A program made the translations under genes and the position numbers. From contig JASEFB010000038.1 of assembly GCA_030019325.1 (NCBI GenBank), forward strand, positions 1 to 17,523: a stretch of 17,523 bases of DNA, in the 5' to 3' direction. The notes beneath the pieces were generated by a model. That model ran no database searches. It had not been told where the DNA came from and saw only the letters and a program-made list of their open reading frames with translations. The DNA is from an archaeon (GTDB lineage: Archaea > Halobacteriota > Syntropharchaeia > Alkanophagales > Methanospirareceae). Of this stretch, positions 1 through 7,735 are shown piece by piece (the stretch's first letter is position 1; each line of letters opens with the position of its first letter).

Positions 1-57
1 CCACATCTCATATAAAACCGCAAAGGTTCTCCCCCTAGCCTAAATTGTGATAGTCAT

Positions 58-864
58 TCACTTCCCTTTAAACTCCGGCTTCCGTTTCTCCAAAAACGCT
101 TTTAACCCTTCTCGTGCATCCTCAGTCTTCAGCACGGATTCGAAGCATTCCGCTTCATGTTGTAAGGCACGCTCCAGGTCCATTTCTATACCTTTATTCA
201 CTGCATCCTTGAGTATAGCAAGCGTAACAGGACTTTTTGAGAGCAGCTTTTTGATAAGCTCATCAACCTCATTATCAAGTTCAGCCGCAGGGACAACATT
301 ATTCACAAGCGTTAATCGAAACGCTTCTGCAGCATCTATCTGCTCACCGGCCATCAGCAATTCCAGCGCTTTTGTCTTCCCGATTAATCTCGGTAATCGT
401 TGTGTGCCGCCGCCACCCGGAATAATCGCCAAATTTACTTCCGGCATGCCGAATATCGCCTTCTCTGACGCAATCCTGAAATCACATGCCAATGCAAGTT
501 CTAACCCACCACCTAAACAGAACCCGTGTATCTTTGCTATTACCGACTTCCTCATTTGTTCGATGAAGGTGAGTATCCCCTGAACCCACTGTGACCACGC
601 ACACGCTTCTTCAGGATTCTTATCACGTATCTCTGCTACATCAGCACCGGCGCAGAACGCTTTCTCTCCTGCTCCGGTTATGACAATTACACGCACTTCA
701 GCATCAGCTTCTGCATCCTCTAATGTATCTTTTAACTCAGTCAACAAAGCTGTGTTCAACGCATTCAACGATTTCGGTCTGTTAAGCGTTATCGTCGCAA
801 CGTTTTCCTTCTTCTCATACAAGAGGTATTTTTTCCCTTCGGTCATTATTAGCTTGAGCACCAT
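58..864 (-). CDS. enoyl-CoA hydratase (crotonase family)
   Basis: Crotonase-fold protein predicted to hydrate trans-2-enoyl-CoA to 3-hydroxyacyl-CoA in the cytoplasm. The family motifs are intact. The oxyanion-hole segments are FCAGAD (about residues 70-75) and GFCLGGG (114-120). Both catalytic glutamates are present, Glu122 in GGGLEL and Glu142 in MPEVNLAIIPGGGGTQRL, with the 20-residue spacing of a true hydratase. Length (268 aa) is typical. It lies 26 bp after the 3-hydroxyacyl-CoA dehydrogenase gene on the same strand, so the two catalyse consecutive beta-oxidation steps from one transcript. The start is uncertain: the ATG at 864 gives the longest form, but the ATG at 846 (MTEGKK) gives the usual short N-terminus before VATITLNRP. 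Neither has a strong Shine-Dalgarno. Chain length of the substrate, or a role in synthesis, cannot be read from the sequence. Confidence 0.93.
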   Translation of the reverse strand: MVLKLIMTEGKKYLLYEKKENVATITLNRPKSLNALNTALLTELKDTLEDAEADAEVRVIVITGAGEKAFCAGADVAEIRDKNPEEACAWSQWVQGILTFIEQMRKSVIAKIHGFCLGGGLELALACDFRIASEKAIFGMPEVNLAIIPGGGGTQRLPRLIGKTKALELLMAGEQIDAAEAFRLTLVNNVVPAAELDNEVDELIKKLLSKSPVTLAILKDAVNKGIEMDLERALQHEAECFESVLKTEDAREGLKAFLEKRKPEFKGK

Positions 865-890
865 CTAAGAGCTCAACGCGCACGTCCTAC

Positions 891-1751
891 TTACGTATAG
901 TCATAGAACCCTTTTCCTGCTTTTCGGCCGGTCCAGCCCGCTCGTACCATCTGCACCATAAGAAGCGATGGTTTGAAGCGCTCCCACCCGGTCTCATCGT
1001 ACATCGCATTGAGCACCGCGGCCACAATGTCGATCCCGATCAAGTCCAGAAGCTGAAAAGGTCCGATGGGCCAGTTAAAACATAATCGCGCTATCTTATC
1101 GATATCCTCAACCGATGCGACACTCTCTTCATGCATCCTCACCGCTTCGTTCATAACAAGGCAGATCATACGACTTACCACGAACCCTGGTGAATCCTTG
1201 ACCTCAATCGGCTCCTTGCCCAACGACTTTACGAACTCCTTCGTTCGATTTACCGTGTCTTCAGAGGTAAATAATGATTTTATTATCTCCACACCCTGTA
1301 TGAATGGCGGGGGGTTCATGAAATGGGTTCCAATTACCTTATCCGGTCTTTTTGTTACGGTAGCTAAAGCAACGATAGGAAAGGTAGAGGTGTTACTTGC
1401 GAGAATCGTATGCTCAGGACAAATCCTATCCAACTCTCTGAATATCTCCTTTTTCAGGTCTAAATCCTCATAAACCGCTTCTATTACAAAATCAGCCCCG
1501 TTAGCACCCTCTTCAAGGCTCGTTGTCGCCCGTGCACGGAGCGCATCAACGATTCTATCCGCCTCCTCTTGCTGCATATGCCCTTTCTTCACGAGGACCG
1601 CCAGGTTGCCTTTTATTTTTGCAATGCCCCGCTCTAACGATTCTTCACTCCGGCTGACAACAGAGGTATCGTAACCCGCCTGAGCACATACTTGCGCTAA
1701 TCCATTCCCCATCACGCCTATACCCACAACACACGCTTTCTTGATATTCAT
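891..1751 (-). CDS. 3-hydroxyacyl-CoA / 3-hydroxybutyryl-CoA dehydrogenase
   Basis: NAD-dependent oxidation of 3-hydroxyacyl-CoA to 3-ketoacyl-CoA, or the reverse. The N-terminal Rossmann domain starts with GIGVMG (residues 10-15). SNTS (119-122) and GTHFMNPPP (141-149) carry the family's active-site Ser and His. His143 and Glu155 keep the 12-residue spacing of the catalytic His-Glu dyad. The C-terminal helical domain ends with GRKAGKGFYDY. Length of 286 aa is normal for a stand-alone enzyme. The position often occupied by a conserved Asn (F-I-V-N-R) is Ser here (FVVSR). It is the first gene of a two-gene operon with the crotonase. A TATA box lies about 65 nt upstream, and an AGGTGA motif (1766-1771) sits 14 nt before the ATG, a rather long spacing. 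Confidence 0.94.
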   Translation of the reverse strand: MNIKKACVVGIGVMGNGLAQVCAQAGYDTSVVSRSEESLERGIAKIKGNLAVLVKKGHMQQEEADRIVDALRARATTSLEEGANGADFVIEAVYEDLDLKKEIFRELDRICPEHTILASNTSTFPIVALATVTKRPDKVIGTHFMNPPPFIQGVEIIKSLFTSEDTVNRTKEFVKSLGKEPIEVKDSPGFVVSRMICLVMNEAVRMHEESVASVEDIDKIARLCFNWPIGPFQLLDLIGIDIVAAVLNAMYDETGWERFKPSLLMVQMVRAGWTGRKAGKGFYDYT

Positions 1752-2199
1752 GGCTTTTTCTTACTTCACCTATGAAATGAAAAACCCCTTTCTTACAATA
1801 ATGCCAACCCCCTATATATATTCGCCTTATCATTCAGCTATCCGGGCGTTATCCCACACTATGACCGTCGTAAAGGGCCGCCCAATCACTCTAACGGTCG
1901 CGTTGGACCAGAAAATTATCTGGTGGCACTAAGCCGTTTACTTACTGTGAATAGAAGTATTGCTTATCTTTGGCACTATTGCAATTTATTAACTATAAAT
2001 AACACCAATAAAATTTTAGTATTACTTTTAAGATATAGGTAGAAGGTGTGAAAAGAATGGAGGGAGAGAAGCGGGATATGAAAAATATGTCCCTTGCGTG
2101 GTGCGAACCCATGAAGGGGCAAGAAGGCAAAGAAGGAAGGCGCCGGGGAGGGGCGCTAAAGAGGGCAGTGAAGTTAAAAATGAAAGGGAAAAGAAGGGG
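1752..2199. other. gene-poor stretch with two small inverted repeats and a purine-rich segment
   Basis: I see no convincing gene here. The left part holds the operon promoter. Next come two inverted repeats: GACCGT/ACGGTC (1863-1868 and 1894-1899) and ACCAGA/TCTGGT with a 6-nt loop (1907-1924). From about 2040 to 2200 the plus strand is strongly purine-rich. Overlapping frames there translate to Lys/Arg/Glu/Gly-rich peptides without domains, which look like composition rather than coding. The right edge runs into the UbiA remnant. Confidence 0.5.
1811..1822 (-). promoter_or_regulatory. TATA box of the beta-oxidation operon
   Basis: On the minus strand this reads AATATATATAGG, a strong archaeal box A. 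Transcription would begin near 1790, giving a leader of about 39 nt before the dehydrogenase ATG at 1751. The position is by spacing only. Confidence 0.6.
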
Positions 2200-2950
2200 T
2201 TTAAAAAATTTAGTCGTGTTTCAAGATCGGTTAAAATTATAAAAAATCCTAAGGGAAACACCTCCAATAAATTAACCGACATAAAAGAGGATACCATAAA
2301 TGCTCCTAGAAGAGAGACTTATTAAAAAAATAGCGCCTGTTTTCAAATTCTCATTAGTTTTAGCTTTCATACTATCATTGTTTCTTGGGTTTTTAGTGAA
2401 TGTTCTGACGCTACCTATCCTTCTCTTTCCCCTATTTTCTGGTACTTTATACAGCGTGAAGTTCTCCAAAAATCTCCCTCGATTAACGGATATACTCGGC
2501 GTGAAGAATATAACTATAGCTCTAACATGGGCAGTAATCACGGCACTTCTTCCGGCATTTTGCCTCGTAGAAAAAGAAATTATACCAATTATCGCAATAT
2601 TTTACTTTTTCTTCTTAAAATGTCTTGTAAATACCATCTTATTCGACGTTCGCGATGTCGAAGGGGATAGAATAAGCGGTGTAAGAACAATACCGGTAGT
2701 TTTTGGGAGGCAAAAAACAAAAAATCTGCTTCTAATCTTAAACTCAACACTCATGCCATGGCTTGCATTTTCTTATCGTTCAGGCCTTTTTAACCAATAT
2801 CTCCTCGTTTTAATCTTCGCCATTGCATATGGATACTGGTACATCTTACATTTCTGTAAGCTAGAAAAGATAGGGGAATCATTGGATTTGCTCGTTGACG
2901 GCGAGTGGATACCAGTGGTAATGTTATCCGCAGCGGTTACTTTGTTCTGA
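2200..2950 (+). pseudogene. UbiA-family prenyltransferase, frameshifted and N-terminally decayed
   Basis: UbiA proteins are membrane enzymes that move an isoprenoid chain onto an acceptor, using two Asp-rich motifs that bind Mg-diphosphate. The second motif, DVRDVEGDR (codons from 2645), lies in an open frame of 216 codons beginning at 2300, with several hydrophobic helices around it. The first motif, NKLTDIKED, is read just upstream (about 2266-2292) in another frame that stops at 2323. Dropping one base in the AGAAGAGAGA run near 2308-2317 joins them as ...TINAPRERLIKKIAPVF. The stretch before the first motif (KFSRVSRSVKIIKNPKG) resembles an N-terminus, but the hydrophobic helix or helices expected between it and the motif are absent. 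This suggests a deletion plus a +1 frameshift. A sequencing indel, or translation of the 216-aa fragment from the ATG at 2300, remains possible. Substrate unknown. Confidence 0.7.
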
Positions 2951-2976
2951 ACTCACAACCTTTCCTTTTCCCCAAC

Positions 2977-2984
2977 TTTTAAAT
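2977..2984 (+). promoter_or_regulatory. TATA box for the rhomboid gene
   Basis: TTTTAAAT centred about 27 nt before the ATG at 3008. This is the distance at which archaeal transcription starts on the A of the start codon, so the mRNA is probably leaderless. No Shine-Dalgarno is seen before the ATG. Confidence 0.55.
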
Positions 2985-3007
2985 GTCTAACCTTTCTTTT
3001 CAAACAT

Positions 3008-3820
3008 ATGAAACAGCGCAGGTGCACCGTCTGCAGCAAACAGGCGTTGTATAGATGTGCGTACTGTGGCGACACCCTTTGCAAGGCACATCTCCCGCCT
3101 GAAATGCACTGGTGCGTAGGACTTGAAGAATACAAACGAGAGCTTGAAGCCCGAGGTACATCTTCTGTTCCCTTGGACCTCAGACCAGAACAGAGGGGAT
3201 GGAGTGTGAAAAAGAGTATTCATACAAAAACCCCCTTTGGCATCTTCTCCGGTAACTATTCGTTCTTGCTTTTATTTCTCATTTCCATCTCCTTTGTTTT
3301 GCAATTACTCATTCCTGGCGGTCTGATTACAAGAGGAATTCCTAACACCTATGAAAAACTATTATGGTTGAATCCGCTACTTGTAGAAGAAAGACCTTGG
3401 ACATTAATAACGCACATCTTCCTCCACGGAAGCTTTGAGCACTTTTTCTTAAATATGCTCTTTTTCCTCTTTTTCGGGCCGGTACTAGAACGAAAGATAG
3501 GGAGTTCGAAATTTCTGCTCATCTTTTTCCTCTCGGGAATTTTCGCCGGAATTGGCTGGAGTTTTACCTCTGTTAATCCCGCTCTCGGCGCAAGTGGGGC
3601 ATTATCAGGGATATTCGCTACCCTTGCGGTGCTGATGCCACGGATGAGGATATACTTCTTCTTTTTAATACCGATGGAGATATGGATGGTACTTGTCCTC
3701 TTCGCCATCTACGATTTCGTTATGATTGGCTCCGCCGATATGATTGCACACACAGCGCATTTATCAGGTCTCTTTTTTGGGTTGTTCGCAGGTATGAGTT
3801 TAAAAAGAAGCTCTGCCTAG
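3008..3820 (+). CDS. rhomboid intramembrane serine protease with N-terminal AN1-type zinc finger
   Basis: A rhomboid cleaves transmembrane segments of substrate proteins within the membrane. Residues 1-36 form an AN1-like zinc finger with ligands C6, C9, C17, C20, C25, H28, H34 and C36, close to the family spacing. A linker follows, then about six membrane helices (from about residue 84 to 268). Rhomboid signatures are all present: H136/H140/H145/N149 in the HIFLHGSFEHFFLNM helix, catalytic Ser196 in GASG, and catalytic His251 in HTAHLSG. It should therefore be active. The zinc finger would sit on the cytoplasmic side; its partner is unknown. It is a single gene between the UbiA remnant and the riboflavin operon, with its own TATA box and a leaderless start. 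Zinc-finger rhomboids are known in archaea, so the fusion is not new. Confidence 0.93.
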   Translation: MKQRRCTVCSKQALYRCAYCGDTLCKAHLPPEMHWCVGLEEYKRELEARGTSSVPLDLRPEQRGWSVKKSIHTKTPFGIFSGNYSFLLLFLISISFVLQLLIPGGLITRGIPNTYEKLLWLNPLLVEERPWTLITHIFLHGSFEHFFLNMLFFLFFGPVLERKIGSSKFLLIFFLSGIFAGIGWSFTSVNPALGASGALSGIFATLAVLMPRMRIYFFFLIPMEIWMVLVLFAIYDFVMIGSADMIAHTAHLSGLFFGLFAGMSLKRSSA

Positions 3821-3857
3821 GTATAGACGTCAAATGCCTTATTTGGTGCTCTATGCT

Positions 3858-3878
3858 GTGGTTGTGCGACATAACCAC
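3858..3878 (+). other. hairpin between rhomboid and ribK
   Basis: GTGGTTGTG and CATAACCAC form a 9-bp stem (one G-U pair) with a 3-nt loop. It lies 38 nt after the rhomboid stop and just upstream of the ribK TATA box. It could be a 3'-end structure of the rhomboid transcript or a protein-binding palindrome. There is no T-run directly after it. Confidence 0.4.
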
Positions 3879-3885
3879 CAACCTA

Positions 3886-3893
3886 TTTATATA
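3886..3893 (+). promoter_or_regulatory. TATA box of the ribK-ribB operon
   Basis: TTTATATA centred 27 nt before the ATG at 3917, so transcription should begin at about 3914-3918 on or next to the start codon. Confidence 0.6.
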
Positions 3894-3912
3894 CCTACCA
3901 TCCTCCTATTTA

Positions 3913-3926
3913 TGAGATGCATCTCA
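3913..3926 (+). promoter_or_regulatory. candidate RbkR operator: 14-bp perfect palindrome over the ribK start
   Basis: TGAGATGCATCTCA is a perfect palindrome covering the predicted transcription start and the ATG at 3917. The gene it overlaps encodes a riboflavin kinase fused to a winged helix-turn-helix. This is the RbkR architecture, known as a regulator of riboflavin genes in archaea. Binding here would block the promoter, giving autoregulation. The link is inferred from position and symmetry; I cannot compare it with known RbkR motifs. Confidence 0.45.
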
Positions 3927-4630
3927 AAAATGATATGAATGGCGGAAAGATGAGCGGGGACATCACATTTTCGTTACGGAAGCTCGCCTTGTTAGGTGCG
4001 ATAGCACAACCGATTAAGTTGTCTTCTGGTCATTTCGCAGAAGCGATTAAATCAAGCGTACAAACCGCAGCGAGGCGACTTCAAGAGCTTGAAAGAGAGG
4101 GTCTCGTGCATAGAAGAATCATAGCGGATGGGCAGTGGATAATACTCACAACCAAAGGAATAGAGCAATTAAAGAAGGAATATTATGAATACCAGAAGAT
4201 ATTTTTCTCCCGAACGAATATCGAGGTTGAAATCGCTGGACGCTTGATCACCGGTCTGGGAGAAGGGAAATATTATACGACACTGGAGGGGTATAAAAGG
4301 CAATTCGAGGCTAAATTGGGCTTTATCCCTTTTCCAGGCACGTTAAATCTCAGCCTGGACTCGCAAAGTGTAGCAGCACGGAAGAAGCTGGATGTGCGAA
4401 AGGGGATAGAAATAGAAGGTTTTGAATCGGAAAAGAGAACCTTTGGCGGTGGCAAGTGCTTCCTTTGCAAGATAGTAAAAAAAGAAGCTGAAGGAATTAA
4501 AAGCGCGGTTATCATTCCTGACCGCACACATTATCCAGATGATGTTCTGGAGATAATTTCACCGATTTACCTCAGACATGAACTTCAGCTTAAGGACGGA
4601 GATGAGATACGAACACGGGTGGTGATATGA
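3917..4630 (+). CDS. ribK: CTP-dependent riboflavin kinase with N-terminal winged HTH (RbkR type)
   Basis: Archaeal RibK phosphorylates riboflavin to FMN using CTP rather than ATP. Residues about 19-90 form a winged helix-turn-helix (LALLGAIAQ ... ARRLQELEREGLVHR ... LTTKGIEQLKKEY). Residues about 105-237 are the kinase, with the family hallmark GLGEGKYYTTLEGYKRQF, then GFIPFPGTLNL and a C-terminal LKDGDEIRTRVV strand. The fused form is known as RbkR, a kinase that also represses or activates riboflavin genes. ribB starts 6 bp after its stop, the same pairing as MJ0056/MJ0055 in Methanocaldococcus. The ATG at 3917 fits a leaderless start 27 nt from the TATA box. Met7 (3935) and Met12 (3950, preceded by GGCGG) are alternatives, and the conserved part begins only after Met12. 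Confidence 0.93.
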   Translation: MHLKNDMNGGKMSGDITFSLRKLALLGAIAQPIKLSSGHFAEAIKSSVQTAARRLQELEREGLVHRRIIADGQWIILTTKGIEQLKKEYYEYQKIFFSRTNIEVEIAGRLITGLGEGKYYTTLEGYKRQFEAKLGFIPFPGTLNLSLDSQSVAARKKLDVRKGIEIEGFESEKRTFGGGKCFLCKIVKKEAEGIKSAVIIPDRTHYPDDVLEIISPIYLRHELQLKDGDEIRTRVVI

Positions 4631-4636
4631 ATAACT

Positions 4637-5359
4637 ATGAATACCATTAACCTTCCTAGGTCGGTAGAAAGGGGTATAGAATCGATAAGAAAGGGAGAAC
4701 TTGTATTAATCTACGATGCAGAGGATAGAGAAGGCGAGACCGACTTTGTACTACCGGCTTCTTCTGTGACACCAAAAAAGGTCGCTTACTTTCGAAATGA
4801 GGCTGGCGGACTTATATGCGTTGCTATTCATCCCGTTGCAGCAGAGAGACTTGGGCTTCCACTCATGAGTGACATCTTGAGAAACGTGAATGACACCTAT
4901 GCTCCTCTCAGAAGATTAGTGGAAGAAAAGGGCGACCTTTCGTACGATAAACGTTCTTCTTTCTCCCTTTGGGTGAATCATCGTGCTACATTCACCGGCA
5001 TAACGGATAGAGACCGGGCATTAACGATAAAGAAGATAGGAGAAGCAGTGGATCGAGTCTTAAACGGGAATGACAACTCTTACGATTTTTATACCGAATT
5101 CCGAACACCTGGGCATGTCTCAATATTAAGAGCTGCTGATAGGCTGCTCGATGAAAGGAGAGGGCAGACAGAGCTCTCCGTGGCATTAGCGGTACTTGCA
5201 GGTATATCCCCTGCAATGGTAATATGCGAGATGTTAGACAGCGAATCTGGCGGTGCGCTCTCCAAGGCTAAGGCTAAGGCGTTTGCTTCGGAACATGCCG
5301 TGGTATTTATGGAAGGAAAGGAGATAGTAGATGCGTTTCATTCGCGCTTCGCACCATAA
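4637..5359 (+). CDS. ribB: 3,4-dihydroxy-2-butanone 4-phosphate synthase
   Basis: RibB converts ribulose 5-phosphate to 3,4-dihydroxy-2-butanone 4-phosphate plus formate, the four-carbon unit for riboflavin (and flavin and F420-related cofactors). The acidic active-site loop DAEDREGETDFV (residues 27-38), AGGLICVAIHP, SSFSLWVNHRATFTGITDRDRA and FRTPGHVSILRAADRL all match the archaeal RibB pattern, and 240 aa is normal. One change stands out. The conserved GHTE motif, whose His is a metal ligand in the Methanocaldococcus enzyme, reads GQTE here (Gln177, codon CAG at 5165-5167), one base from His. The gene follows ribK by 6 bp, with a GGTGAT Shine-Dalgarno (4620-4625) inside the end of ribK, so translation is probably coupled. 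It faces nrdD, whose gene ends 85 bp away. Confidence 0.93.
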   Translation: MNTINLPRSVERGIESIRKGELVLIYDAEDREGETDFVLPASSVTPKKVAYFRNEAGGLICVAIHPVAAERLGLPLMSDILRNVNDTYAPLRRLVEEKGDLSYDKRSSFSLWVNHRATFTGITDRDRALTIKKIGEAVDRVLNGNDNSYDFYTEFRTPGHVSILRAADRLLDERRGQTELSVALAVLAGISPAMVICEMLDSESGGALSKAKAKAFASEHAVVFMEGKEIVDAFHSRFAP

Positions 5360-5443
5360 TAATCAACTACTTCATCCTCTGTTTAATTTATTTTATGGAT
5401 ATCCCGAAATTGCAGACCCGCCAATATTTTTTAATATGCCCTA

Positions 5444-7735
5444 TCACCTAACTTCATTCCCACCATATCGCATCCGATCGAGCAACTCCTGCTTCTTGCC
5501 CTCGTTCCAACCGCTCACCGCCTGCAGATAGCCGGTTATTCGTGATATATAATCAAGGTTTTTAGAGCCGCACTTCTCACACTCCTCCATCAATCCCATG
5601 GTGACGTACGAACAATCCGTACAGACCGTCATATCCTTGGTAAATGCGTAATAGCCCGTTTGCGTGTTCTTTGCGATCTTCAGCACAAGACTCTTTACCC
5701 CTTGCGGATCAGGATACCGCTCGCCAAGAAAGATATGCATGATGTTTCCACCGTCAACAATGGGAAAAAAGATGTGCTCGATATTTATCCGCTCTGCAAG
5801 CGAGATAGTAGCATTCGGAGGCACATGCGTGCCATTCGTATAGTAAATCGGCAGGTCACGCGTCTCCTGGATAAGCGAAAGAGCGCGTTCAACATCCCCT
5901 TTCACTACTTTCAGCGCCTTATCCCTGAATTCCTTATTCAAAAGGTCTGCCACGGCGAATCGCTGCGAGACCGTTTCTGCAGGAGTCCGTGCAAAACTTA
6001 TCGTCATACCTTCCCGTTTTGACAGCTCCTTCGCATACAGCTCCATCTCCGTCATTGCTCGTACTGCAAGCCGTAAAGCACCTTTGTCTTCATGTATTTG
6101 CTTGCCGTAATGATACTGCACCAGCTCATTTATGCCAACCACGCCGATGATATACACCAGCTCATCAAGATACGCTGCTACTTCGCCTTTTTCGCCCGTG
6201 TGCGGATCTTTAGGTCGTTGTGTCGCAAACGGCATTCGCCCGCTTCCAACGATCGTTCTCATCCATCGCTTCTTCACCTTTAAGACCTCTACTGCGAGGC
6301 CCATCATCCTTCTCAGTTCCGCAAAAAGCTTCTCATCATCTCCTTCAGCTCGGTAAGCCGCCCTCGGACAGTTTATCGTTATTACCTGCCAGCCACCCAT
6401 CGAGAAGTGCGCGCCATTCTGGAAATACATCTTATCCTGAAAATCCTTATCATCAGGCGAGGTTTTGAAACTGTATGCACAGCATTGGTAACACGAAACT
6501 CCTTCCCCAGCGCCTCTGTACTCCGGAATCTTATTATCGAAGTACGGCGTGCCATACTTCGCCGTAAGTTCAAACGCTAAATCATAAAGTTCTTCATAGG
6601 TAGGCAACGCCGGATTTTTCTTATTGAATTCCTCATCCTCTCTAAGGAAATCCGACTCTATCGCTATCTCAGGCTTCGGGAAGTTAAAGGGCTTCCCCCA
6701 ATGATCACCCTGAAGCATTACGTTCATAAGCGCCTTGAACGCCAAACGCACTTCTCGTTCAAACTCACCGTATGTTCGAAGCGGTGCACGTTCGCCATTC
6801 CAGACCTCTCCTTTATAAACTACTGGTTTATCTTTCCATACCTTGGGAATACCTGGCGTGAGTTGAACCGAAGAGAAGACCAATTGACCACCACGTGCAA
6901 CTTGCATTTGGGTCATTTCATACACGAACATCTGCATCAGTTGCTCTATCTCCTCGTAGGAAAGGCCTTCAAAATACGGGGCTATGAAGGTAAGAAAGTT
7001 AAAAAAGCCCTGACCTCCTGCGAAGTTGGTCTGTGCACTACCTAACGTCTTCACTGCATGCAGGATGGCAACCTCGGGCTTCTTCGCAGGCCCAGCTACC
7101 GACGCTTTCGTCCCCGAACCATCGGGCATTAAGCCATAATAGAAGAAGTACCGGAGGTCCCAGTCTTGACAAAAACCCCTCGTCCCGAAATATTCAAGAT
7201 CATGGATATGCAAATCACCACTGAGGTGCGCATCCGCAAGCTGGAGTGGTAAGAGTAACAAATATTGCTCCTTGCAAATCTTGTCCGCTTTCTTCTTATG
7301 TGACGTTTCTGCATTCTCCTGCAGATTTGCATTCTCCTTCGCCTCAAATCCTTCACCGATATCAATGAGATGCGCATCGTACACCGGCGTTCCTACCCTC
7401 GTACACACATTCCGCCACTCCTGCTTACGATACTCCTCCAATAAAATCTGGTTTACTATTTCCCGTACTAACGCACCAGAGAGCTGGGAGATACCCATTA
7501 CTCTTATCCTCTTCTCAGCCTCCTTCGCTATCTCCCGCGCCGTGTTATTGTCTATCGGTGAACAGCCATAAAACTCCTCACTTAATTTAGTTTCACGTAA
7601 AAGCTGTTTTACAATTGCTTCTCTGTCCCACTCCAGCATGTGCCCGTCGCTGGTTCGCACCTTTGGGAATCGCAGTTTCATGCCGTCCAGCGTGGTTTGC
7701 ACCGTGCCATTATTCACATTAAAGCCTTTTTTCAT
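5444..7735 (-). CDS. nrdD: anaerobic (class III) ribonucleoside-triphosphate reductase
   Basis: NrdD makes deoxyribonucleotides from ribonucleoside triphosphates without oxygen, using a glycyl radical installed by an activase (NrdG, not in this window). Residues about 20-120 look like an ATP-cone allosteric domain (VRTSDGHMLEWDREAIVKQL...). The central barrel has family motifs such as LHIHDLEYF, GGQGFFNFLTF, and CYQCCAYSF with candidate active-site cysteines. The C-terminus has a zinc site (C705, C708, C719, C722) and the glycyl-radical motif RITGY with Gly735. Length of 763 aa is normal. Its ATG overlaps the stop of the upstream redoxin gene by 4 bp (ATGA). This nrdH-nrdD pairing is known in Methanosarcina barkeri, where the redoxin supplies electrons to NrdD. 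No frameshift or missing motif was seen. Confidence 0.96.
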   Translation of the reverse strand: MKKGFNVNNGTVQTTLDGMKLRFPKVRTSDGHMLEWDREAIVKQLLRETKLSEEFYGCSPIDNNTAREIAKEAEKRIRVMGISQLSGALVREIVNQILLEEYRKQEWRNVCTRVGTPVYDAHLIDIGEGFEAKENANLQENAETSHKKKADKICKEQYLLLLPLQLADAHLSGDLHIHDLEYFGTRGFCQDWDLRYFFYYGLMPDGSGTKASVAGPAKKPEVAILHAVKTLGSAQTNFAGGQGFFNFLTFIAPYFEGLSYEEIEQLMQMFVYEMTQMQVARGGQLVFSSVQLTPGIPKVWKDKPVVYKGEVWNGERAPLRTYGEFEREVRLAFKALMNVMLQGDHWGKPFNFPKPEIAIESDFLREDEEFNKKNPALPTYEELYDLAFELTAKYGTPYFDNKIPEYRGAGEGVSCYQCCAYSFKTSPDDKDFQDKMYFQNGAHFSMGGWQVITINCPRAAYRAEGDDEKLFAELRRMMGLAVEVLKVKKRWMRTIVGSGRMPFATQRPKDPHTGEKGEVAAYLDELVYIIGVVGINELVQYHYGKQIHEDKGALRLAVRAMTEMELYAKELSKREGMTISFARTPAETVSQRFAVADLLNKEFRDKALKVVKGDVERALSLIQETRDLPIYYTNGTHVPPNATISLAERINIEHIFFPIVDGGNIMHIFLGERYPDPQGVKSLVLKIAKNTQTGYYAFTKDMTVCTDCSYVTMGLMEECEKCGSKNLDYISRITGYLQAVSGWNEGKKQELLDRMRYGGNEVR

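Noticed and set aside
1741..1932. 63-aa plus-strand ORF overlapping the dehydrogenase start
   Set aside because: It runs antisense across the operon promoter, has no ribosome site, and no recognised protein.
2048..2242. Small basic ORF (64 aa) from a GTG
   Set aside because: Low complexity (Lys, Arg, Gly, Met), overlaps another equally open frame, no domain; best explained by the purine-rich strand.
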